DNA of 64,000 nt, taken from positions 1-64,000 of the forward strand of contig WMCF01000121.1 of assembly GCA_009792885.1 (NCBI GenBank), in the 5' to 3' direction. Of this stretch, positions 13,501 to 25,500 are shown one piece after another (position 1 is the stretch's first letter; each line of letters begins with the position of its first letter). A program made the position numbers and the translations under genes. The notes beneath the pieces are model-generated. The model made no database searches, was not told where the DNA came from, and saw only the letters and a program-made list of their open reading frames with translations. The DNA comes from Eremophila alpestris peregrina. Taxonomy: Eukaryota; Chordata; Aves; Passeriformes; Alaudidae.

Positions 13501-16500
13501 TAATTATTTGGAGTGCCTATTAGACAAATTAAACCATGTTAGTTCTGCTGATACCCTAATTTAGTAACAAACAGTATTACTAAAGGTAAGATGCTGTTTT
13601 CATTAACACAAACAAGTGACTCTGTACTCATATAATTTATTATTTTTATAAAGCTACTGCTACATATTTTATTTCTTCATGGAAATCAGTTTAAGAACTG
13701 GCACTGTATTACTGCCAATAACTGTTCTGATGCACATGTCCAGTAAAAAAATCCAACATGTAACACTGAATAAGGCAGAACTGAGCCATTTTTTATAATG
13801 GATACCAAGGGAAGAGATATATTTCAGGACTGGGTAACTTCAATTGTTGTAGAGAAGTACTCTCCAGCAACAGTTAAACTACATAATTGATACAGTTACA
13901 CAAAACTGTAAAATACAAGTTAGCTGTATTTAACTTAGTTCAGCTGTAACTTTTGTCAGCTCCTTGTTATCATAGGTGATATAAAAAATATGGATAATTT
14001 CATATTTTCTATAGTATGTCTTCAGCATTTTATTGATGAATACAGACTCTTTTGCTCAACATGTAACTATAAGCTTTCTACAACCAACATCTGAATTCTG
14101 ATTCACAGTTCTGAGTTGTCCAAGTCATCTGTCTGCTGGAATCTTTTCAGACACTGAAGCAAAGCCATATTTTAATAATAAAATTTCAACACTGGCCTTT
14201 AAATGTCAATTTATACAGCAATTTGTAAAGATCAAAATGAGTGGTAGACTGGGCTTTAAGGTTTTTTATTTTCTTTCAGTCACCAGTGTATGGAACTTTG
14301 TTGATTCAGTTTGCATACCTTCTGGGAGAGGAAATACAAATGAATATTAGAGTATCATAGCAGTAAATTTCTACTTTCCATCAACTTGCATGGGCATTAG
14401 AGGCTACAAAACCAATTTCCTCCCCAACCCATCTTCTGGTTTTCATGGTACACATCATGCTATTATGTCAGTAAACTGCATCACTCCTCTTCCCCATCTT
14501 ACTTAGCTTCAAGTGCCTTTTTATGCATTAGAGAAGAACTATCATATTATGCTTTTATACAAGATAGTGGCACCTAGCCTTTGTATAAAATGGGGGATTT
14601 GGGAAAACAATAAAAAGGCATTGTTAAGTTACGTACCAACTTACACAACACACAATTCACACCTATCACTTTTTTCAGATGGCATCTAGCAGTGCCTGGG
14701 TACCAGCCTCCTAGAGTTACTTTGCATAGCACCATCTGGCTCTTTAACAGACCCTCAAACAGCTGGCATTGCCTCTGTCTCTGTTCATTCATGAGTAACT
14801 GATCACTTGAGAGCAGACTTTTGGAATAGCTAGTTCCTTCCTTCCACCTTTAAATGCTGCTGGTGTATACTATTGGAAACTATGGGAATCAAATAAATAT
14901 TAACATTAAACCCAAGAGTGCAATTAAATATATTTACCCATTATACGTTTCAGAGACACCTGCAAATGGTTCATTCCCACATTTGGCAAATAAAAACACT
15001 GTGTTTAATATTAGGGCCACTGAACAGGTGCTTATCATGAACTTGATTATACCTCCGCAACTCATTTTGCACTTGGAAACCAAGATACCACTTATTATTT
15101 GGCCTAGCGCTGCTGCTGGAATTAGTACAAGTCCTAGAGGAAAACAAGACAAGGAACAGTTAACACAAAAATGCAAGATATGACTGTGAAGCAATTAAGA
15201 GTGTAATTTTGTACTAAGAAAAAAAATCAAAACAGTCACCTGCAAAATGCAGCCTGTGTGATATTGTTTTCAAACCACACCACCAGAATCTAACTGCATG
15301 AGTAATTTGTTCTACTGTTACATCACCTTCGGTCTTTCCAGAGTTTTAACTGGACAATGTAATTCATAGTTGTCCAAAACACAACTTCAACATAGCCAAA
15401 CTAGATTACTTAGGAACACTATGGGGTGGGAATCTCTGAACACCATCAGGCATCTCCATGTAAAGAAAAAATCCTCTTTCATTCTTTCAGTGTTTTTCTG
15501 GCACGTCCATGTTCTTTCTTATACATTTGTTATGAACTTCTTAAGAGGAGAACTTAACTAGACAATGTCTATTATACAAGAGACAGCACAAGATGCAAGA
15601 GGACATCTACTGAAAGACTTAAAGAAATCAGTTTTGCTGTCATACTCCAAATAGTCCACAATGATTTATCCTCTTTGCACTCCAGATACACAATCGAGCA
15701 TTCTTATATGGCTAATCTATAATACAACACAGAACTCATCATAACTTATACCAACCTGAGGCAGCTAACTTTAGAGACAGTTCAGGTACAGTGACAAAAC
15801 TGCCCAGGTCCCAGACCTGGGCTTTCTGCAAAGCACAGTCAATCAGAGTTTAAATAGTTTCCATGGTCATTGGTAATGCTTAGACTAATTAGCTCAGTTC
15901 AGGTACAGCCAGCTTTCAACATTACTGTAGGCATTTCTTTAAAGCTGTACATTTAATGAACAATGCCAATATTTTCAACTCGAAGACATTCAGACAAGGC
16001 CTATGGACAAAAAATTGCATCACTCAGTTTTCCACTTCACTCCTAGTTTTTGGTTAATAACTGAGCACGTATTCCAATGTATTTTTATGTAAAACTTGCA
16101 GATGCTTTGCTTTGATGCAACAATACTATCTAGTATTGCCTAGATAAGTAATTCAGAAAGTCTTTCCCAAACATGTTTTTGTTGGAGAAAGAGCAGCTCA
16201 AGTACCATAGTTACATTGCAGCTTAGCAAGACACAGCATGGAAATATTAAATCTGCATATTGCAAGCATCTGCTGGCATTATGGCCATTTCTGCCTTGAT
16301 CTGGTTGCTATTCTTTACAGTTGTGTCAAAGTTAATCATGGGAGCCTACCGAGAACGGCTCTTCTATCAGATGTTTTCTGTTTCTCTAATACTCAGTTTT
16401 TCACAGCCCTCTCCTGTTCTACCTATTACTTCTACTTATTATCAGATAATAAACAGGGGAAAGTAAGCCAGCCATAGAACTAGTTACAAAATAGACATAT

Positions 16501-19500
16501 ATTCTGATTAGTCATTTTATTGCAAACTCACTGTAATGTCAGCGTAGAATTAAAGAAGGGAAACACAAAGTCAACTTCTTATTTGTGATAAGCACTGCTT
16601 TTTTTCTAGCTGCCCTTCGCCTTGATTGACCTTCAGCTGATTTTAAATTAGGAAAATTAAGCATTTTTCACCAAGAATAAGAAAGGATGCAGTTTCATCA
16701 GTACAGAAAATTCTCAGTCTACTTTGAATATGAGTATCAAGTCTTCAGATCCTACAAACAACAAGTAGAACTACTCCCTTGATGAATTAAGTACGAGAGT
16801 ACTTAAGAGCAGGCAAGAGAAACAAAAATACTGTTCTGACTACTGTATTCCCTCTAAGTACATTCACAAATATCTCATATAAAAATGATACCCAAATAAT
16901 CTTCCACTCTTAATCTTAATGAAGTGTTCAACACAGTACATTTAAGATTTAAAAATAAAAAGCCATATTACCTGCAAGAGTTGCTGCAAAACTTGATGAC
17001 TTTCCAAACTGATTTTCTATAAACTTTGGTAGAAATGTGGCAAATCCAGTGGCAACTAAAGCTTCTGAGGCACTGGCTATTATTAGACTCATAAGCACTG
17101 GATTCCTCAACAGTATCTTTGGGGAGAAATTATCATAAGACTTTTATGTTATTATTTGATTTTGGTACCAAATAAAGTAGAAGTCGTTATATTTTAAAAG
17201 TAGATACTCTGAAATGGAACTTGAGTAATATGCTTTTCTAACAATCTCAAGCATCAATAAAATGAACACACATTAAATAATCAGTAACATTGAAGTCTTT
17301 CCTATCACAACACAGTAAGCCATTTCTAAAGACCTCTAACGTGTGCAAAAGAATTTAATTTTTCAGAATATATTCAGTTTCAGCAAATTTGAGATTTTTC
17401 TTACCATGAGAGCCAAAGGAAAGTCTTTAAAACTTCTTCCAATATTGTGGGCCTGCACCAGTACCTGACTTCCATCATCATGAGTTTCAGAGATTTTTTC
17501 AGCCTGAATTTTTGCAGTTCCTACAAATGGTCATATTTATTGACAATGAAAACACTGAATACTGGCACTCTTAGGCAATGTCAAAAAACTTTCAAAATTT
17601 GTGTTTCCTTTAGTTGGGAAAGCTATTTCAGATATTATAGGTCTTCTTGCCTGTTTTATTGGTATAGATTTTAAAAGAGATCAATAGTATATTGTTGAAA
17701 GAAGACTTGTTGAAAGCATCACACTTCCATTGGAAGGTCTTGGCTGCAATAATTATCAGGGACATCCTAAAAACTTCAGAATATGCCAAGGAACTTTTTC
17801 TTAAATAGTCATCCTCACATTCTCCCATTTCCTACTTTATTTTTTCTTTTCCTCCATCATTTCTCCTTCAATATGTCCCTTTGGATGCTCATGGAATTAC
17901 TACATTGTTCTTGGTGGGCAACACAGAAGCTTTAAATATAGTCCTGGGTACTGAGCTCCAAGCATCTTTCAAACTTTGGCCACCGGTCTCCACACTTAGG
18001 TATATGTTTCTAGTCCTACTGTACATCAATATAGAGAATCATAGAATGGCTGGAGTTGAAAGGGGACCTTGAAGATCATCTACTCCCAACCCCCTGGCCA
18101 TGGGCAAGACCACCATACACAAGATAATCCCTCTGGCTGATTACCTTGTTTTAAAGGCTGCATATTTGAGGGGGTAACAAAAAAAATAAAAAAAAACTAC
18201 AACAAAAAACCAAAACAAATAAAGAAAAAAAAAACACCAAAAAACCCCAAAAAACCTTGTCCTCAGATTTTAGTCAAAGAGAGTTAACTCAGAAACAAAA
18301 TCAAAGAGGAAAGATTGAGTCCAGTAGTTTATAACACACTAATATGAACAAGTTTTTCTTCCAAAGTAGCCAAGTATTTTTAAACCTTTACCTGGTAGGT
18401 GCCTTGGAAAGCATGAAAAAGGTATTATAAGAAGCCAAATTGCAAAAAAGCATGCAAGAAATCCTATCCACCATGCTCCAAGCCAACGTGGGTCATCTTG
18501 ATCCACTGTTGTACTGGAAAAGTAATTCAGAAAAAGCAGGTTTACCTTTCTGAATTTCAGATTTCAGTGAGCTGGAATATTTCCTTTTAATACTTATTTA
18601 ACAGAAAGTCTTTTAATATTGTTATTTTTCTTAGTTTTGCATGTATTAAGTTCATTTTTTGCTTGTTTAAACCAACTTCACTGGGCAACTATAAAAGTAT
18701 TGAATTCTACCAAATGAAGCCTTCAACTCATTAGTTAATGTCATTCCAATTTAAAGACTGTTCTTTGGCCCTGATTTCAAGATTCTGAGGCACTATGAAG
18801 ATACTGGAAATGCTGTATTTAGAAAGATTCCTCATAATCAATGAGTTATATCAAAATCAATCAGAAGTTCAGAATGCCATTGCCTGGATCTGAAGGCTCT
18901 AAAACAGAGGAAATAAAAGTCTAAATGAAGTTGCTGGTTTAGACATTACTACAATTTATAACAACTCTTTTAAAAACGGACTGTTATTCAACTGATAGAT
19001 TTTCCAGCAAGCACTTCCCCAGGAGTTAAGCAGCAATATCCTAACCCTCATTTTCCAACTCAAGGAAACAGTTCCACAAGAAATCAGTAGGTGCACCTTA
19101 ACCCTGAATAAACAACTAAGCAAAACAAAAAGCATTTTTTGCTACTGAGGTTTAAAATAGCTAATTTTTAAGTGCTAGAACTAAGTATTTGCACTACAAA
19201 GAAATTTTCACATGAAATGGAATAACTCTGGGAAGTAACTTGCGTGAAGCCTTTTAAAGTGCAACTTGGAAACAAATTAATGAAGCTCTTGAAAATACAG
19301 TATTTTCTGAAATATTTTCTCCTCACAAGGAGAAAAGCTGAATGTTTTAATAGAAATTATTAGGAAAAGAAAATAGGAAGCAATAAGCTAAGTTGTATCT
19401 TGCCTTTTTGGGATCTGGATATCAATATACACCTTAAGCAGCTGCCCTCCTAAGACATAGCCAATAGCAGGACCCAGCAGAGACATGGCATAGCCAATTC

Positions 19501-22500
19501 CTAGAACAGAAAATACATCAATTTCAGAATAACGTCTTTAAATTTTTTAAAATTTTCTTATAATAAAATTCTTAAATCAACTTCAGACCAAAAGATTTCT
19601 GTAAATCAACCTGTTCTTTCACTGTGACTACTTCAGTTATAGCATAGAGAAGACAAAATCTGTAATTATGCCTCAGCAAGGAAATCTGCAGCTCTCAGAA
19701 GCTTCAAATCAGAGGCTCAGCATAAGGCATTTCATTGATTGCACCTTTAAGCATTATTAGATTGAGTTTTTGCACATTTTGTGCCTATATTTAAAAGATA
19801 ACTCGTGAAAAAAATTAGTGAAATTATGAACATTGGTTATTAACTGTATTAACCACAATCTTTAAGAACTTGCTTATTTATATGTTTTAAGTTTTCTAGA
19901 TCTTCTGAAACCAGAAGACAGAATTACGTGAAAGTGTGTGACTGGAGTAATACCTGCCTTAAAATACAAAGCCAAGGCTCTTAACAGCTCCTGACAGTTT
20001 TAAAGGAAAGACCCCAAACAAACAACAAAACAAACACAAACTCCCTGACACCCTCCCACCAAAAAAAGAAAACACCAACCTGCAAAGTTGCAAGTGCAAC
20101 CATACCCTACAAAAGAGCACCAGACTTTTTTGATGTCCCAGTAGTGTTCCTAGCCTACCAGAGAGATTTCTCTTGCAGGTTAGCATTCACTGATAGCAGG
20201 AACACTGTCTCCGCAGATAAAGGCTCTGCAGATTAATAGCCACTAGATCCACCTTTAATTAGTAAACATGCATTCCTACTGTTTCCCCAGATGGAATAAT
20301 CTGGATTTCTCATTTGTTTCTGAAGTGCATGGATCACAAATACCAAATTTCCCTCTAGTAAAAGAAAATGATGGGTGACTCAGGAGGGTGAGAGGGATGC
20401 AAGAGCAATGCAAAATGTGACAGTCAAGTCAAAATGAATGCTGAGTAGATGTATTCTAGGGTTTCCCACATTTTGGAAGTAGTGACATGGTCACAGGAAC
20501 CATCTGAGTTAAGTTCATATTCATCCTACAGAACTTCAAACTGAGCTTAGAAAGTGCCTGTTTTCTCCCAAACACTCAGTTTAAATACCACTTAGAACTG
20601 TTTAACTTCAGTGGCTTTAGTTGTAGACATCCCAGTCCTCATGAAAATGCACCCAGTGTAGAAGAGAAAGAATAATACCAATATATGCATTGCAGTCTTA
20701 CAGTAAAAGTTGCTAGCAGCCATTTATGGACAGTTTTAGGGGTGGGTTCTGAGTTCACTTTGGTCTTGTTTTGTGGGTTGTTTTTTTGGGTTTCGGTTTT
20801 TTTCCTGCATTGCATAAGCCTTCTTGTAGAACATAAAGCAACACAACATACTTTGACACTTAATACATCACATGAAGCAAGAAAAAGAATCAAGGCTGAG
20901 TTACCTACCCACTCACTTGCATTCCAGTTTTGTTATTATATTAGGCAGAATACACTGCTCTTCTGAACTCAGCTCAGTTGCCTTAAGACTGTGCATGCAT
21001 TAGTTTACTGTTTTTGTATTTTTTTAAAAGTATGAACACTGACACCATTCTCTTGAGTTTTCAGGTCACGTCTTGTTCCCTTAACCCTCATTCTGCTCTA
21101 TTTATTTCACTGGTTCCAGGGGAGGAAGAAAAAATTATCATCTCTTTCAAAATAAAGCAACAGCAAAAACAAAACTTGTCTTTGTCATCTTAGGTTTATC
21201 ATATGTACCTATTCTATTTCTTGGCATCAAACAGAGCAGTTTGCCTGGAAAAACTGCAAAAATTGCATGCAAACAGATAATTATTTCAAGTTTGCTCCTT
21301 AAAATACTGATTTCGTCTGAAAACAGTCCTGGAATCTGAGGTGCTTTGAATTCCTCCTGCAAGTTACAAGTATAGGTAGTGTTTTAAATCAGCTTACATA
21401 TGAAATAGAGGAAATAAATATCTTCATACCCATAGAAAACACACTTAGACTGCAATGAACTTGGCAATAAAATTGCACATAACCTAGAGAATGGTAACTG
21501 AAAAAGATTAAAAAACATTACTAAGTATTAGTACTCCTCAGCTTTTAAACGGCCCCAGTGAAGCGATCTCTGTTCTTCCAGAACAGCCAAGTGCCAAATT
21601 TGTATGTGGCCAAGAACTGGATTGATCATGAGGCCCACCAGTGCTTATGCACTGAGTGGACAGCCCACTATTATAAAGTAAGTAAATAAAATTATTAAAG
21701 GATACAATATGATCTAGCTACTGACCTGATTGAGACACAGTATTTTTCAACACCTTTGACTAAAAAGTCAGCTGCAACTTATTCTGTTGCTAACAGACAA
21801 GATACATTAGCCATTTAAAAATTTTCAGTTACTGACATGAGAAGGTGACGGGAGGGGTGCTCAAAGTAGCTTTACCATGCTCTACAAAATAAAATATTGT
21901 AAAGACTTGGTACTTAGAGCAGGCTAATATTTAAATTTCACAGTAACTGATATAGCAGTACTTTATGCACATAAGTAATAACTACAAGATTGTTTAATTC
22001 GAGGAATTCATAAAACCATGTGGAATGCATTGTAGTCTATGCTCTATCCATACAATAAAGAGTTTTAAAGTTACCTATGTAAAGAGAAGACATATGTTTT
22101 GGGACACTATCATCAATAAAAGCTGTCCCCAAAGTAAATAGAGGAGTTCCTCCAACTCCCAGCAGCAGCTGTCCGACGATAAAGACATACAGATACTTTT
22201 GAAGTGAAGAGTTTGTACTGGCACTGCAAGTGGCATTAGCAAAGGTGGTTTCTGCAGTTTGACATGTGTCTGAAAAACAGAGACAGTAAGCCTTTACAAT
22301 TCTGTTCCCTAACTCATCATAGTCCAATTTGAAGAATAATCAGTACTGAAAGCTAAACTACAAAAGAATGTTATTATGTCAGGCTTCCATTTTAATTTTC
22401 ACACCTATTAATATATCCAATCTGGCAGTGCAAAGCCTTCTGTGATATCTTATCCCCCAAAAGAAACAGTAGCAGGGCTTTGGTTTTGTTTCCTCTCCAA

Positions 22501-25500
22501 GAAGGCAACAGGAGTGAAATAGCCTTATAAATATGCATTGGCTTGTTGAAAGCATTATTCACCAGATGTATGAAAAAAACAACCAACCAACCCCCTGTCA
22601 AATGGTCATTCCACAGATTATGGATACTCGTATGTAACAGACGCTTCATTGTATTCTTGTACCTTATAACAATTCTGAGGAGCACTAACAACTCCCAATC
22701 TTAAGTGACAGAGCAGCTTGAACAACCTGAGGAGATCTGGCCCTGATGGAAAGTGTAGTCTGTCATTAGCAAAGATAAGCCTCCCTTTACATTCACTCTT
22801 TTGAGAAGTGTTTGCCTATGAAAAAGGGAAAAACCTTAAAGACCTACAACACTATCTCCCCTAGAACACACACTGCTGTGTCTCTAAAAGGAGAAGTTAA
22901 TGTCAAGCCTCTGTACTTGTGCACACACACGAAAAGTAGTGGTACAGCAATGTAAGGTTGTGTCTGCTGCTGTAATATTTGGCACTACAAGGAGGGAAGA
23001 GAAAAGAGGAACTGAAAACAGTTCTCTTATTATCATTGCACTTTTGGTAGCAGAATACAAAAAGACAAGATGTAGAACAAACATTTCCATGTTTCTCCAC
23101 AAGAGCACAAAACCCTAAGAAAGAAGATAAACCCATCAGTTTGGTTGTAATGAGCCCCACTGAATCAATATATGAAAATGTCCTCCAGATCAGATAAGTA
23201 GACTGAGTAATTCACACTATTCAACGACAAAATTATTACAGCCTTTATTTTCCTTAGGCCCTTTTACATCTGAGAACACTTTTTACTTATTCAAAGAAGG
23301 GGCAGGAGCAATCCACACTTAGGGCTCACAAATCAAATCAAAACGCAGTGCTGGCCACACACCAATACTTAAAGAAAACTTACCTTAATCATTACTCCCT
23401 GTGGCACACAATTGGTATTACAGTGCCACTGCACAGAAACAGGCCAACATGTGGGATAGGAAAATTTCCCTTCAAAAGGAAGAGTCTTAAAAGTTTTCCT
23501 TCCTTTCTGTCCCAGGGTTTGACTGTATTCACAATGAAGTTATTTTCCTTATGTCAAGTGAGAAACTACGATTCACATTTGCTGAAGACATATTGAAACA
23601 TGTTTAATTTTTAAAATAAAATCCGAGACTGAAGTTTAAAGGTACACTGCTTATAATATTTGCAGTTTCCATAGTCCTGTGTGCCGTCCGAGTACCCGAA
23701 TTAAGTTCATTCTGTTTGGGACGGGCCAGCAGGGGGAGCCCCCTGACTGCACATTCCGCAGCCAGCGGAGGCACCGCCGGCCCACGCAACCTCGGCAAGT
23801 TACCTGGAGAAACAACTGGGTTACAAATTCGAGTCTATAACCTTTCTGGAGAATAGAAAACACATTTTGCAGTGGCTTAAAAACAAACAAAAAACACTAC
23901 CAGGCAGACAGCTGATTAGCAAATCTTTCAATATGAAATGGATTAAACTATTTCTAGGAAGAGGTATTATGATAAATAAATCATCAAATAGATTTGTAAA
24001 GTAGGATATGTGTATACTCTGAATAAAGTAAATTATTATCTCAATATAAAGCAGTAAGTTCCAGGAAGTTTGTAAGGCTTATGCTCGAGGCTAGATGTAT
24101 TTTTTATTTCACACTAGGTTTAGTAATTAATATGGCAGCCACATTAAATATTGCATTGAACTGTACTTTAAAGTTATCCTGCATGTAAAGCTCACTGTAC
24201 TGGCATAAAACAGACAAACATTAATAATCAAGTAACCAGCTAGTAACAAGACCTGTTCATAAAAAAAATAAGTGGTAGATTTTAATACAAAGTCTCAAAT
24301 ACAAGCTTAATAAAAAAAGTTAATATTTCTATAAGCGGCTCACACAAATAATTAAAAAGAAAGGCTTCTGGGGTGTGGTGCTATTAAATTCTGCAACTAG
24401 TTGTATAGCTAAAATATTTCATCAACCTCAGAACCAGCTAAACCAGACATCCCATAATCCTGTGTTGTGGTTTACTTGACAGTTAAGAGATGCTGTTGCA
24501 CTGCACCTGAAGATTTATGTTGATTGCCACGGTGCAGACATTCCCTGCACTCTTAGTCTTTTATTTTTCATAGTGTTTTGTTTAAGTCAGCTTAAGATCT
24601 TAAATGTGCCCACCACAGGCACAGCATAGGCACCTTGATTACAACAGTCAAAACAGCAGGTAAGCTGCCAGATGACAATGCTGTGGTGAAGAAAACACAT
24701 TCCAATTCAAAAATTCTCCACTGCTTTTAGACTTCAAAAGTCCATGTAGAACATGTCCCCAATAAAGTTATCAATATCTACAGCCATCTTCAATGATGGA
24801 TGTTGGATGAAACAGTAACATGTTCTTTGGGATTTCAACTAAAAATGTTTGAAAGGGGAAAGATTTGTTGCAATAGTTGGTGATCTGCTCTCCCACACTG
24901 TCAGGATCTTGTTCCAAATGGAAAAAAAACCCAACAAAATCAGATTTAAACTTTTATGTATTAAATTCAGCTTCCCTTTCACCATAGTGAAGTAGAGAGG
25001 TCAATACTGAAACAAAAATTGTAGGGAAATGGGACTGTAACAGAGCCAGAAGCAAGTAACTTCTCCCAAGAGCAAACAAGCTTATCTGCTCATAGCCCCC
25101 AGAACACTAAAGATGTTTCCTTTTGACCTCGTTTGGTTAATTTCCATTTCAAATCCTCATTTATTAGAGCGTAAAAAAAAGCTTGCCCAACTTTTCAACT
25201 AACATCTAGACAGCATGTAGAAGTGGACAGAATGATTACTACTAAAGAAACTAATTTGAGAATCAACAACGTTTCATCATGTTGCTTAACAGCTACTGAT
25301 TTTTTTTAGTGAGCACTATACTACACTTAGTCATTGAAGGCACAGTTTTGATTAAAGACTGCAATAACAAGACAATCCTAAGAGATTAAGTCATCCTGCT
25401 TTAAAAATATCTGAACATTCCTGTAATATAGGTGTGCCATTATACTGAGATACGAATTGTTGGCATTAATCACACTGTGCTAAGTCTTGTTTTGTGAGAA

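Larger units (their letters stand above)
15134..16971 (-). other. SLCO4C1 intron 7
   Basis: GT-AG intron (GTAATA...CTCTAG). It holds the second copy of the 77-bp repeat (16232-16308) and a perfect 9-bp-arm hairpin at 15802-15822. A 68-residue plus-strand frame at 16260-16466 overlaps the repeat and is not recognised as a gene. Confidence 0.8.
17521..18391 (-). other. SLCO4C1 intron 5
   Basis: GT-AG intron (GTAAAG...TTTGTAG). It contains a short CR1 3' end (18034-18115) and an A-rich tract (18176-18257). Confidence 0.85.

Noticed and set aside
16260..16466. Hydrophobic 68-residue plus-strand frame as a small membrane protein
   Set aside because: It begins inside the 77-bp repeat, is antisense within intron 7 and has no recognised homologue.
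19435..19440. AAG|GTGTAT as the exon 4 donor
   Set aside because: It ends exon 4 in phase 0, so joining it to exon 5 shifts frame and reaches a stop within a few codons.
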